Of a stretch of DNA of 64,000 nucleotides, positions 33,531 to 42,240 are shown piece by piece. Below the pieces are notes generated by a model. The model worked only from the letters and a program-made list of their open reading frames with translations, was not told the DNA's origin and ran no database searches. How positions within the stretch are numbered: the stretch's first letter is position 1; each line of letters begins with the position of its first letter. The stretch is from Paenarthrobacter sp. JL.01a (GTDB taxonomy: Bacteria; Actinomycetota; Actinomycetes; Actinomycetales; Micrococcaceae): positions 1,488,001-1,552,000 of the forward strand of contig NZ_CP104877.1 of NCBI RefSeq assembly GCF_025452095.1. The letters run 5' to 3'. A program made the position numbers and the translations under genes.

Positions 33531-35189
33531 ATGACGAGCACTACCTCACAGACTGGATTCAGCCGCCGCGGTTTCCTTGGCCTTGCAGGCCTGGCCGTGA
33601 CCGCCGTCGGTTTGTCCGCCTGCGGTGGTGGCGGGGCCGGAAGCAACGGAGGCGCCGCAGCCTCCGCCTCGGTCAAGTTGCCCACCTACAAGGAATTCAC
33701 CGGGGTCACCCCGGACATTGCAGGCAACGCCCAGGGCCTCCAGGCCGGTTATTTCAAACTGCCCACTCCTGTGCAGTCTGTGAAGACGCCCCCGCTGAAG
33801 GGGAAAGTCACTGGCCTGACCGAAACGTTCGACACCATGAGCCCGGGCCTGAAGGACAACCCTTTCTGGCAGCGCCTCAACGCCAAGCTCGGCGGCGACC
33901 TGGAACTGCAGATCGCCGAGGACATCGGGGACGGCTACCCTGCCAAGTTCGCCACCGTCCTGGCCAGCAACGACCTCCCGGACATGATGTGGGTTCCGCC
34001 GAACCAAGGCATTCCCAACGTGGGTCCCATGCTGGAGGCGAAGTTCCAGGACCTGACGCCCTACCTTTCCGGTGACGCCGTCCTTGAGTACCCCAACCTG
34101 GCCGCGCTCAAGCCCGATTCCTGGAAGACCGCCGTCGTCAACGGGAAAATCTGGGGAGCGCCCATCCCGAGTACCCCGTTCGGCCAGGTCTACCTGGGCA
34201 ACCACGACATGTGGGCCAAAGTGGGTGGCTTCGAGGCTTCCAGCGCTGATGAATTCCTGGACAAAGCCAAGGAACTGACACGTCCTGGAGACCAGCAATA
34301 CGCCCTGGAACCGGCCTACATCAACGCCCTGCACCTGGTGACCGAGTGGTTTGGTGCCCCGAACAGCTGGGCCGTCAACAAGGACCGCACGCTGACCCAC
34401 CTTTATGAGACCGACGAGTACATGGCCGGCGTGGAGTTCACGGCAAAGATGTTCGCTGCGGGTGTGTTCTATCCGGACTCCAAGGCCACGGACATCCGTT
34501 CCCGTGTAGCCAACGGCAGCGTTGCGGCCCAGGTAGTGGTGGGCCCTCACGACCTCCGCAGCTACCGTGCCCTGAACAAGACCGCCCGCTTTGACGTTCT
34601 CATTCCTTTCAGTGCCGACGGCAAGGTCAAGCCCACCTACGACATGGGCTACGGCACGGTCGGCTTCACGCCGTTCAAGAAGGCCGACGAAGGCAAGATC
34701 CGGGAACTCCTTGCTCTCATCAATTACTTGTCGGCGCCTTTCGGGACCGTGGAGTACATGCAGAAGAACTTCGGAGAGCCCGGGCAGGACTACACCATCG
34801 ACGCCGCCGGCAACCCGGCCCGCACCGACACGGGAAGCACCAACGCCCCGGGCCTGGTCTCGGCGCTGAACATCATGGCCAGCCCCGAAAACGTCATCTT
34901 CAACCCGGGATTCGACGACGACACCCGTTATGTCAGCGAGCAGGAAAAGAAGCTCCTGGAGATCGCCTGGCGCAACCCAACCAACGGTTCCTACTCGGAC
35001 ACCAACGCAAAGGTGGGCGCCAAGATCACCAAGCAGCTCCGGGACAAGGTAGTGGACATCATCACCGGCCGCGCCAAGATCGACGAACTCAAGGACGCCG
35101 TCAAGCGCTGGAAGAGCGAAGGCGGGGACAAGATGCGCGATGAGTACCAGGCCGCTTTGGATCCCAACGCGCCAGTCTTCCGGAGCTAG
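33531..35189 (+). CDS. Extracellular sugar-binding lipoprotein of the ABC importer (LplA type)
   Basis: 552 residues from ATG 33531 (AGAAAGGG upstream); an in-frame ATG at 33504 is less likely. The N terminus combines a twin-arginine motif (SRRGFLG) with a lipobox (LSAC), so it is probably a Tat-exported lipoprotein. The mature part is a large solute-binding fold of the LplA/YtcQ class (about 500 residues, bigger than usual CUT1 receptors), with YPAKFATVLASNDLPDMMW and ending in a helical KRWKSEGGDKMRDEYQAAL. The substrate is unknown; relatives handle complex oligosaccharides. A 21-bp-arm hairpin follows the stop. Confidence 0.9.
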   Translation: MTSTTSQTGFSRRGFLGLAGLAVTAVGLSACGGGGAGSNGGAAASASVKLPTYKEFTGVTPDIAGNAQGLQAGYFKLPTPVQSVKTPPLKGKVTGLTETFDTMSPGLKDNPFWQRLNAKLGGDLELQIAEDIGDGYPAKFATVLASNDLPDMMWVPPNQGIPNVGPMLEAKFQDLTPYLSGDAVLEYPNLAALKPDSWKTAVVNGKIWGAPIPSTPFGQVYLGNHDMWAKVGGFEASSADEFLDKAKELTRPGDQQYALEPAYINALHLVTEWFGAPNSWAVNKDRTLTHLYETDEYMAGVEFTAKMFAAGVFYPDSKATDIRSRVANGSVAAQVVVGPHDLRSYRALNKTARFDVLIPFSADGKVKPTYDMGYGTVGFTPFKKADEGKIRELLALINYLSAPFGTVEYMQKNFGEPGQDYTIDAAGNPARTDTGSTNAPGLVSALNIMASPENVIFNPGFDDDTRYVSEQEKKLLEIAWRNPTNGSYSDTNAKVGAKITKQLRDKVVDIITGRAKIDELKDAVKRWKSEGGDKMRDEYQAALDPNAPVFRS

Positions 35190-35195
35190 GACTCT

Positions 35196-35258
35196 CGTTG
35201 TGGGGCCTGCTTTGCGCACTTTGGCTCGTCGAAAACACGCAAAGCGGGCCCCGCAACG
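35196..35258. terminator. Long hairpin after the solute-binding protein gene
   Basis: Arms 35196-35216 and 35238-35258: 19 Watson-Crick plus two G-U pairs over 21 positions, with a 21-nt loop. It starts 7 bp after the stop codon. There is no T tract. It may separate importer expression from the downstream LacI gene. Confidence 0.6.
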
Positions 35259-35310
35259 CAATACGATCGAGCAAAAGAACGCGACGCGCACACCAACAGC
35301 AGGGGGAACC

Positions 35311-36345
35311 ATGGCTAAAGCAGGCAGCACCGGAGTCCGGCCCACTATCCGGATGGTGGCCGAGCTGGCGGGCGTGTCGACGGCCACGGTTTCGTATGTG
35401 TTGTCAGGCCGCCGGGGCGATGGCGGACCGGGCGTTTCAGATCCGACGGCGGAGAAGGTCAAGGCTGCCGCGGAGCGGCTGGGCTACCGCCCCAACCAGG
35501 CAGCCCGGGCCATCCGGACGGGCCGCACCAACACAGTGATCCTGTCGTTGACCATGCTCTCCGATCCTTGGTCGTTGTCCGTCATCGAGGCCGTGCAAAA
35601 GGCTGCGGTACCACTCGGGATCACCCCGATGATCCTCGGCGATGCGGACTGGGTCAAAGTGCTCGGAACGCACAATGCCGACGCCGTGTTCGTCGATGCT
35701 GTCCGCCATGACCAGCGCGAGGACCTGCGAAAACTTGCCGAGCGCGGAACCACGTTGGTGGTCTTCGATGAAGAGGTCGAACCCGACGGTTTCGATGTGG
35801 TCCGTTCCATTGCCGGTCCGGGCTGCCGCATGGCCGTGGAGCATCTGCTTCACGGCCATGCAAAGGTCGCCTGCCTGACTCCGGCCACGGCCGCCGGTAC
35901 TTCCGGGGGGACGCGATACCGGGCCTTTTCCGAAGCGTTGGCAGCGGCAGGCATCACGGAACGGCCGGATTACGTAGGACTGTTCGATGGTACGAGCGCC
36001 GGCGCCTATGCTGCTGCCACCCGGCTCCTCAGCCTGCCGGAGCGGCCCACTGCCATCTACGCCACCACCGATTACGCCGCTGTCAGCGCCATCAACGCGG
36101 CCCAACGCCTGGGCCTGGGGGTCGGCTCGGACGTGGACATCATTGGTGTGGGCAACACCGTGGAAGGCGAGCGGATGTCGCCTTCGCTGAGCACCGTAGG
36201 TCCCGTGGACTTCTTCGACAAACTCGCCCGGCGGCTCCTGACACGGGCAACCAGCCATGCAGACCCTGCCGTCCTCGACTTCCCCTGGCACCTGTTCGTG
36301 CGCGAGTCCGCGCCGCACCGCAGTGCCGCCACCAGACTTAGATAA
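35311..36345 (+). CDS. LacI-family transcriptional regulator
   Basis: 344 residues from ATG 35311 (CAGGGGGAACC upstream); the frame extends to 35140 but that part overlaps the previous gene. N-terminal helix-turn-helix and hinge (IRMVAELAGVSTATVSYVLSG and AAERLGYRPNQAARAIRTGRT), then a periplasmic-binding-protein-like sensor domain (VILSLTMLSDPW, IYATTDYAAVSAINAAQRLG, IIGVGN). It probably represses the importer operon through the operator at 31408-31425. It lies between the importer and the dehydrogenase in the same direction. Confidence 0.92.
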   Translation: MAKAGSTGVRPTIRMVAELAGVSTATVSYVLSGRRGDGGPGVSDPTAEKVKAAAERLGYRPNQAARAIRTGRTNTVILSLTMLSDPWSLSVIEAVQKAAVPLGITPMILGDADWVKVLGTHNADAVFVDAVRHDQREDLRKLAERGTTLVVFDEEVEPDGFDVVRSIAGPGCRMAVEHLLHGHAKVACLTPATAAGTSGGTRYRAFSEALAAAGITERPDYVGLFDGTSAGAYAAATRLLSLPERPTAIYATTDYAAVSAINAAQRLGLGVGSDVDIIGVGNTVEGERMSPSLSTVGPVDFFDKLARRLLTRATSHADPAVLDFPWHLFVRESAPHRSAATRLR

Positions 36346-36361
36346 GAACCAGTAAAGGAAC

Positions 36362-37555
36362 ATGCACACCATGGAAAAGGATTTGAAGGTCGGCATCGTC
36401 GGCTTCGGCCTGCGCGCGGGGTTGTGGAAACACGCCCACAAGCCTGGCCAGGGCTCGGAGGTTACCGTCATCTGCGATCTCAGCGAACGCGGGCGCGCCG
36501 ATGCCGCCGGGCGCGTGCCAACGGCCCGCATCACGGACAACCTCGAGGAGTTGCTGGAAAGCGGCCTGGACGCCGTGCTGGTCCTGACCCCGGACAGCCA
36601 GCACGCCGCCGTCGCCGTCCGGACCCTGAAGGCAGGCATTCCGACGTTCTGCGAGAAACCCTTGGACATCACTGTCGAGGCCGCCGACCTGATCCTGAAA
36701 ACCGCCTACGAAACCGGTACGCGCCTGTACGTCGGCCACAACATGCGCCACATGCCCGTTGTAGTACAGATGCGCCAACTCATCGAAGAGGGCACCATCG
36801 GCGAGGTCAAAGCGATCTGGTGCCGGCATTTCGTGGGCCACGGCGGCGATTACTACTTCAAGGACTGGCACGCGCAGCGGTCCAATGTCACCTCCCTGTT
36901 GCTCCAAAAAGGTGCCCACGACATCGACGTCATCCACTGGCTGGCGGGCGGCTATACCAAGCGGGTTGCCGCCGTCGGCGATCTGGCCGTCTATGGCGAG
37001 GTGGCCAGCCGCTCCGATAACACCGGCAGGCGCATGGGGGACTGGTTCTCCCTTGATAATTGGCCGCCGACTGAGCAGAAGGACCTGGCGGAGGTGATCG
37101 ACGTCGAGGACATTTCCATGATGAACATGGTCCTGGACAACGGGGTGTTGGCCTCCTACCAGCAGTGCCATTTCACTCCGGATTACTGGCGGAACTACAC
37201 CATTATTGGCACCAAGGGCCGGATCGAGAACTTCGGTGATGGGCCGGGGGAGACCATCAACGTCTGGACCTCGCGGACGTCGGGGCGGGGGGAACCTGAC
37301 CGGGTTATCACCATTCTGGACGGCGAAGGGGGCCATGGTGGCGCCGATCCGCGACTGATCGAGGAGTTCCTGCGCTTCGCCTCGGAGGGCGGGACCACCC
37401 AGACCAGTCCCATCGCGGCCCGGCAGGCCGTGGTTGCGGGTATCCTGGCCGCGGAATCGTTGCGCGGTGACGGCTCGGCGCGGGAAGTGCCGGAACTGCC
37501 GGCGGACCTGGTGGAGTATTTCGACGCCGGACAACCCGCGTTGGTCCGCGACTGA
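36362..37555 (+). CDS. Gfo/Idh/MocA-family NAD(P)-dependent oxidoreductase
   Basis: 397 residues; the ATG at 36362 is close to AAAGGA, and an ATG nine bases later (36371) has better spacing. Rossmann N terminus (KVGIVGFGLRAGLWKHAH), the family Lys in CEKPLDI, and a C-terminal beta-sheet domain with HDIDVIHWLAGG. A substrate-binding HDID-type motif and FTPDYWRNYTIIGTKGRIENFGDG are present. It should oxidise or reduce a sugar or sugar derivative at a hydroxyl or keto carbon. Its position after the importer and regulator suggests it acts on the imported carbohydrate; the exact substrate is unknown. Confidence 0.9.
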   Translation: MHTMEKDLKVGIVGFGLRAGLWKHAHKPGQGSEVTVICDLSERGRADAAGRVPTARITDNLEELLESGLDAVLVLTPDSQHAAVAVRTLKAGIPTFCEKPLDITVEAADLILKTAYETGTRLYVGHNMRHMPVVVQMRQLIEEGTIGEVKAIWCRHFVGHGGDYYFKDWHAQRSNVTSLLLQKGAHDIDVIHWLAGGYTKRVAAVGDLAVYGEVASRSDNTGRRMGDWFSLDNWPPTEQKDLAEVIDVEDISMMNMVLDNGVLASYQQCHFTPDYWRNYTIIGTKGRIENFGDGPGETINVWTSRTSGRGEPDRVITILDGEGGHGGADPRLIEEFLRFASEGGTTQTSPIAARQAVVAGILAAESLRGDGSAREVPELPADLVEYFDAGQPALVRD

Positions 37556-37587
37556 CCCCAGCCGGTGGCCCCCGCCCGCCGCCGCTG

Positions 37588-37655
37588 ACCCAACTGGGGG
37601 ACAGATAACGCTCCATTGAGCCCTCAGTAGAGCATGTGCTGTCCCTTAGTTGGGT
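37588..37655. repeat. 68-bp imperfect palindrome, family copy B
   Basis: 28-nt arms (37588-37615 and 37628-37655) pair at 21 of 28 positions around a 12-nt loop. Geometry and the first 17 bases match copy A at 20454-20521. It lies between convergent genes, and the stop codon of the LysR gene (37646-37648) is inside the right arm. Confidence 0.8.
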
Positions 37656-38575
37656 GAGGTAAGCCCGGTCATGACGGTTTGAAGTGACTCGCAAACCGTC
37701 ATGACCGATTTCCGTTTCAGGGTCTCGGGCCGGGCCAGGATGTCGATCTTGCGCACGGAATTCACGCCCGCCAACGGCCGCAGCACCACGCCTGCGTCCA
37801 GCACACGCCGTGCCGTAAAACGCGGCAGCAGGCCGATCGCGCCGCCGGCCGACACCAACGCCGCCACCGTCGAATAGTCGTTGATGCGGTGCAGGACTTC
37901 CGCCGGGCGCCCGCTGACGGCGACGACGGCGGACAGGACGTCCGCGGGGGAGTAGCCGTCGCGGCTGGTCACCCAGGCTTCATCCACGACGTCGTTCGGC
38001 TCCAGTTCGACGCGGGAAGCCAAGGGGTGCGCCGCGGGCAGTGCGATGTCCAGGGGCTCGTCCGCCAGGGGTATCACCGCGACTTTGTCCTCCGGCCAGG
38101 GCGGGCTGTTGTCCATCCGGTGCGCCAGGACAAGGTCGTAGCGCGCCACCAACCCGGGGAAATCCTCCTGGGCCACGTCCTCATCGGAGAGGCGAAGCCC
38201 CGGCGACGTGCCGCCGTCGGACGCTTTTCCGGATGCCAACAGCGCCGCCAAAGGGGCGAACAGCGCTTGTCCCGCGCTGTGAAAGGCGCTGACGCTGACC
38301 GGCGCGTCTGGAGCGTCGTGGTACGCGCCGATGGCCGCCCGCGCATCCGCCATGGCGTTGACGACGGCGGCACCGGCCTCGGCGAGCACACGGCCGGCGT
38401 CGGTCAGCACCAGGGCCCGGCCCTCTTTGCGCGTCAACGGAACATCGACGGATTTCTGCAGCAGAGCAAGCTGTTGCGATACAGCCGAAGGGGTGACCAT
38501 GAGGGTCTCCGCCACGGCTTTGACGCTGCCGAGGTCGCCGAGTTCCCGCAGCATCTGCAATTGGTGGATTTCCAT
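37646..38575 (-). CDS. LysR-family transcriptional regulator
   Basis: 309 residues from ATG 38575 (a TTG six bases upstream is possible). Winged helix at 1-65 ([32 protein letters not shown]), then the LysR effector-binding domain. It is divergent from tdh-kbl with 110 bp between the start codons. That region carries two perfect 11-bp direct repeats, so it probably controls threonine catabolism. Related actinobacterial regulators lie beside many catabolic operons, so the effector cannot be named; threonine or glycine are possibilities. Confidence 0.9.
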   Translation of the reverse strand: MEIHQLQMLRELGDLGSVKAVAETLMVTPSAVSQQLALLQKSVDVPLTRKEGRALVLTDAGRVLAEAGAAVVNAMADARAAIGAYHDAPDAPVSVSAFHSAGQALFAPLAALLASGKASDGGTSPGLRLSDEDVAQEDFPGLVARYDLVLAHRMDNSPPWPEDKVAVIPLADEPLDIALPAAHPLASRVELEPNDVVDEAWVTSRDGYSPADVLSAVVAVSGRPAEVLHRINDYSTVAALVSAGGAIGLLPRFTARRVLDAGVVLRPLAGVNSVRKIDILARPETLKRKSVMTVCESLQTVMTGLTSPN

Positions 38576-38685
38576 TAGCAAATCCTAAATCGTTGATTGA
38601 GAAGAATCTAGTTGTGCTAAATCGTTGGCGGGCTTTCAATGGAAGTCAGCAGCAGCGAAGCAGCATCAAGCCAGTGAGGAACCCC
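38576..38685. promoter_or_regulatory. Divergent LysR-tdh regulatory region with 11-bp direct repeats
   Basis: CTAAATCGTTG occurs at 38585-38595 and again at 38617-38627, exactly 32 bp apart (three helical turns). A TTAG-N6-CTAA dyad lies at 38575-38588, overlapping the LysR start. This arrangement fits a multi-site LysR binding region. The tdh ribosome binding site (GTGAGGA) is at 38674-38680. Confidence 0.6.
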
Positions 38686-39732
38686 ATGAAGGCTCTCTAC
38701 AAATCCGGACCCCATGCAGGGTTTGAACTCGTCGACCGTCCCGAGCCCGAAGCAGGCCCGTCGGAGGTCAAGATCCGGGTGATGACCACCGGCATCTGCG
38801 GCACTGACCTCCACATCCAGAGCTGGGACGCCTGGGCCCAAAGCATCATCGAAACCCCCTTGATTGCGGGCCACGAGTTCTACGGCGAAGTGGTGGAAAT
38901 CGGCGAAGACGTGCGCGACGTCAAGGTGGGGGACCGCGTCTCCGGTGAAGGCCACGTGGTCTGCGGGATCTGCCGCAACTGCCGGGCCGGCCGCCGCCAG
39001 ATGTGCATCCACACGGTCTCGGTCGGCGTGCAGCGCGATGGTGCGTTCGCCGAATACGTCGTCATCCCCGAGACCAACGTCTGGGTCCACCACGACGAAT
39101 CCGTTACGCCCGAACTCGGCGCCATCTTCGACCCTTTCGGCAACGCAGTGCACACCGCGCTGAGTTTCCCGCTGGTGGGGGAGGACGTGCTCATCACGGG
39201 CGCGGGTCCGATTGGATTGATGGCCATCGCCGTGGCCCGGCACGCCGGTGCGCGCAAGATCGCCATTACCGATGTTTCCGCACCCCGCCTGGAGCTGGCC
39301 AAGCAGATGGGTGTGGACCTCGCCGTCGACGTCTCCAAGATGCGCGTCCGTGAGGCGCAGCAGGAATTGGGCATGCGCGAAGGCTTCGACATCGGCCTGG
39401 AAATGTCGGGACACCCCACGGCACTGCCTGAGATGATCGAGAACATGAACCACGGTGGACGCATTGCCATGCTCGGCCTGCCCAGCCAGTCCATCGACAT
39501 CGACTGGGGCAAAGTAGTCACGCACATGCTCACGCTCAAGGGCATTTATGGTCGCGAGATGTTCGAAACCTGGTACGCCATGAGCGCCATGCTTTCTTCA
39601 AACCCCGTGCTTCACCGCAACATTTCCGCCGTCGTCACCGATAAGCTGCCCGCCACCGAGTGGGAGAAGGGCTTCGAGATCGCCCGCAACGGCGTGGGCG
39701 GCAAAGTGGTCCTTGACTGGACTGAACTCTAG
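38686..39732 (+). CDS. tdh: L-threonine 3-dehydrogenase
   Basis: 348 residues from ATG 38686. Zinc-dependent medium-chain dehydrogenase: catalytic-zinc ligands Cys38 (GICGTDLHI) and His63-Glu64 (AGHEFYGEV), and a structural-zinc loop ([15 protein letters not shown]). The NAD-binding motif is GAGPIGLMA. It oxidises threonine to 2-amino-3-ketobutyrate. kbl follows after 19 bp, giving the complete threonine-to-glycine pathway. The frame upstream to 38593 overlaps the regulatory region and lacks a ribosome binding site. Confidence 0.97.
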   Translation: MKALYKSGPHAGFELVDRPEPEAGPSEVKIRVMTTGICGTDLHIQSWDAWAQSIIETPLIAGHEFYGEVVEIGEDVRDVKVGDRVSGEGHVVCGICRNCRAGRRQMCIHTVSVGVQRDGAFAEYVVIPETNVWVHHDESVTPELGAIFDPFGNAVHTALSFPLVGEDVLITGAGPIGLMAIAVARHAGARKIAITDVSAPRLELAKQMGVDLAVDVSKMRVREAQQELGMREGFDIGLEMSGHPTALPEMIENMNHGGRIAMLGLPSQSIDIDWGKVVTHMLTLKGIYGREMFETWYAMSAMLSSNPVLHRNISAVVTDKLPATEWEKGFEIARNGVGGKVVLDWTEL

Positions 39733-39751
39733 GAACCTCAGGAGCGATTCA

Positions 39752-40945
39752 ATGTACTCAGCCATCAAAGACCAACTCCAGGGCGAACTCGATGAGATCC
39801 GCAGCGCCGGACTCTTCAAGACCGAACGCCACATCGATTCCCCGCAGGCAAGCCACATCGCCGCGGGCCAGCTCGGCCAGCCGGCCCACAAAGTCCTGAA
39901 CTTCTGCGCCAACAACTACCTTGGCCTGGCCGACCACCCGGAGATCATCGCCGCTGCGAAGTCCGCCATGGACGAGCGCGGTTTCGGCATGGCCTCCGTC
40001 CGGTTCATCTGCGGCACCCAGGACCTGCACCTGGAACTTGAGGCCCGTGTTTCGGCCTTCCTAGGTACTGAGGACACAATCCTGTTCTCCAGCTGCTTCG
40101 ACGCCAACGGCGGGGTGTTCGAGTCCCTCTTCGGCCCGGATGACGCCATCATCTCCGACTCCCTCAACCACGCCTCGATCATCGACGGCATCCGACTGAG
40201 CAAGGCCAAGCGCTTCCGCTACGCCAACCAGGACATGGCCGACCTCGAAGCCAAGCTCGTTGAGGCTGCCGGTTCGCGGCGCAAGATCATCGTCACCGAC
40301 GGCGTCTTCTCCATGGACGGTTTCCTCGCGCCCCTGGAAGCGATCTGCGACCTCGCCGAGAAGCACGACGCCCTGGTCATGGTGGACGACTCCCACGCCG
40401 TGGGCTTCATGGGCCCCACGGGTGCCGGAACTCCCGAGCACGCCGGAGTCTCAGACCGGGTGGACATCTACACCGGTACCTTTGGCAAGGCGTTGGGTGG
40501 CGCGTCCGGTGGCTATGTTTCCGGCCGCGGAGAGATCGTCGCGATGCTGCGCCAGAAGGCCCGCCCGTACTTGTTCTCCAACTCCCTGGCTCCTGCGATC
40601 GTTGCAGCCACCATCAAGGCACTGGAACTGGTGCAGGGATCCGGTGAACTGCGCACCCGCCTGTTCGAGAACGCCGCGCTGTTCCGCCGCCGGATGAGCG
40701 AAGAAGGCTTCGAACTGCTCGACGGCGAACACGCCATTATTCCGGTGATGTTCGGTGACGCCGTGGTTGCGGCGAAGGTTGCCGATGAGATGCTCTCCCA
40801 TGGCGTCTTCGTCACGGCGTTCAGCTACCCTGTGGTGCCCAAGGGTGCCGCGCGCATCCGCGTACAGCTCTCGGCCGCCCACAGCACGGACGACGTCGAA
40901 GCGTGCGTACAGGCGTTCGTCAAGAGCCGCGCCGTCGTCGCCTAA
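39752..40945 (+). CDS. kbl: Glycine C-acetyltransferase (2-amino-3-ketobutyrate CoA ligase)
   Basis: 397 residues from ATG 39752 (GGAGCG upstream). PLP-dependent alpha-oxoamine synthase: [34 protein letters not shown] and the PLP lysine Lys246 in [12 protein letters not shown]. With CoA it cleaves 2-amino-3-ketobutyrate to glycine and acetyl-CoA, removing the unstable Tdh product. Second gene of the tdh-kbl operon. Two 32-bp tandem repeats and a perfect hairpin follow the stop. Confidence 0.97.
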   Translation: MYSAIKDQLQGELDEIRSAGLFKTERHIDSPQASHIAAGQLGQPAHKVLNFCANNYLGLADHPEIIAAAKSAMDERGFGMASVRFICGTQDLHLELEARVSAFLGTEDTILFSSCFDANGGVFESLFGPDDAIISDSLNHASIIDGIRLSKAKRFRYANQDMADLEAKLVEAAGSRRKIIVTDGVFSMDGFLAPLEAICDLAEKHDALVMVDDSHAVGFMGPTGAGTPEHAGVSDRVDIYTGTFGKALGGASGGYVSGRGEIVAMLRQKARPYLFSNSLAPAIVAATIKALELVQGSGELRTRLFENAALFRRRMSEEGFELLDGEHAIIPVMFGDAVVAAKVADEMLSHGVFVTAFSYPVVPKGAARIRVQLSAAHSTDDVEACVQAFVKSRAVVA

Positions 40946-40946
40946 G

Positions 40947-41010
40947 CCTGACGCTCGCTCACGTCCCGCGTGCTTGAGCCGGACGCTCGCTCACGTCCCG
41001 CGTGCTTGAG
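40947..41010. repeat. Two tandem 32-bp direct repeats after kbl
   Basis: Copies 40947-40978 and 40979-41010 differ at one base (CCTG against CCGG at the start). A third, shortened copy begins at 41011 and runs into the hairpin at 41015-41051, replacing the second half of the unit. The core GCTCGCTCAC also recurs in inverted form near 41074. Confidence 0.85.
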
Positions 41011-41014
41011 CCGG

Positions 41015-41051
41015 ACGCTCGCTCACTATCTCAGGGATAGTGAGCGAGCGT
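41015..41051. terminator. Perfect 16-bp hairpin after kbl
   Basis: Arms 41015-41030 and 41036-41051 are perfectly complementary with a 5-nt loop; TTTGGGTTT follows. It probably ends the tdh-kbl transcript, 81 bp before the next gene. Confidence 0.7.
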
Positions 41052-41131
41052 TTGGGTTTAACGGTTGGGATGTGAGCGAGCGACGCGGGGAAGGGGCTGT
41101 TTGGTGAGAGAGCGTCTGGAAGGATGGACCC

Positions 41132-42229
41132 ATGGCTTCGAATTATGACGTAGTAATCGTTGGCGGCGGCATAGCAGGGCTGTCCTTGGCGGCGGCATTG
41201 GCCGGCAAATGCACCGTGGCCTTGGTCGAGGCCGAGCAGTCGCTGGCTTTCCATACCTCTTCGAGGTCGGCCCGGCAGCTGATCCCCAGCTATGGACCGC
41301 CGGTGGTGCAGGACCTCACCGTGAGGACGCTGGAGTTGCTGGCCGCCCGCGACGCCAAGGCAACGGAACCGATTCTCACCCCGCGCGGCTTCATGCTGGT
41401 GGGCGACGAAGAAACTGTCCGGGCTGAAGCCAGCGGAAATATGCACCTCATCAGCCACGCAGAGGCCATGGAGCTCTGCCCCGCCCTCAATCCTGATTCC
41501 TTCACGGCGGCCGGTCTGGATAACGGCTCCTTCGGCTGCAATGCTCCGCTTTTGCTGGAGGAACATCGACAGAACGCCGCAGCCGCTGGCGTGGACATCA
41601 TCACCGGAGCAAAGGTCCACTCCGCACAGCGGTTGGGGGCCGGCTGGCAGGTGGGGGCAGGAACTGAAGGGTTCCAGTCCGGCGTCGTGGTCAATGCGGC
41701 AGGTGCCTGGGCGGACGAACTGGCCGTCATCAGCGGCGTGGAGAAGCTTGGGCTCCAGCCCTACCGCCGCACGGCGGCGATCGTCAACGTCGCCAACCCG
41801 CTCCCGCGGCAAACCCCCATGGTGTGCGCGGCCGACGATTCCTTCTATTTCCGGCCCGAAGGCAACCAGGTCCTGATCTCGCCGTCGGAACATGTGCCCA
41901 GCGGGGCCGAGGACGCCAAGCCCCACCCTGGGGACATCGACGCACTGATCGGAAACCTCAACCACCTCACCACGCTGGGCATCCGCTCCGTGGACCGGGC
42001 CTGGACCGGACTGCGGACCGAGGCAGCGGACGGGATCCCCGTGGTGGGATTCGACGCCGAAGCACCCGGCTTCTTCTGGCTGGCCGGACAGGGCGGCTAC
42101 GGATTCCAGACATCCTCGGCCATTGCGGAGTTGGCGGCGGCCCTCATTCTGGGGACCGTCGATGCCGAGAGTCCGGAATCCCGGACAGCGGAGCAGCTGG
42201 CGGCCACCCGCTGGTCCATCCGGCGCTGA
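41132..42229 (+). CDS. DauA-like FAD-dependent D-amino-acid dehydrogenase/oxidase
   Basis: 365 residues. Dinucleotide-binding start VVIVGGGIAGLSLAAALAG, the FHTSSRSARQLIPSYGP segment (equivalent to the HSTGRSAA motif of D-arginine dehydrogenase) and the C-terminal FAD motif FFWLAGQGGYGFQTSSA. Family members oxidise amino acids or secondary amines to imino acids. D-arginine or another D-amino acid is the best guess from the motif. It is 11 bp upstream of hutI and likely co-transcribed, an unusual partnership. No strong ribosome binding site is seen beyond GGAAGGA about 8 bases before the ATG. Confidence 0.85.
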   Translation: MASNYDVVIVGGGIAGLSLAAALAGKCTVALVEAEQSLAFHTSSRSARQLIPSYGPPVVQDLTVRTLELLAARDAKATEPILTPRGFMLVGDEETVRAEASGNMHLISHAEAMELCPALNPDSFTAAGLDNGSFGCNAPLLLEEHRQNAAAAGVDIITGAKVHSAQRLGAGWQVGAGTEGFQSGVVVNAAGAWADELAVISGVEKLGLQPYRRTAAIVNVANPLPRQTPMVCAADDSFYFRPEGNQVLISPSEHVPSGAEDAKPHPGDIDALIGNLNHLTTLGIRSVDRAWTGLRTEAADGIPVVGFDAEAPGFFWLAGQGGYGFQTSSAIAELAAALILGTVDAESPESRTAEQLAATRWSIRR

Positions 42230-42240
42230 ACAATAGCCTT

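Noticed and set aside
40947..41010. CRISPR-like repeats after kbl
   Set aside because: The two 32-bp units are directly adjacent with no spacers, and there is no cas gene nearby. It is a tandem duplication.
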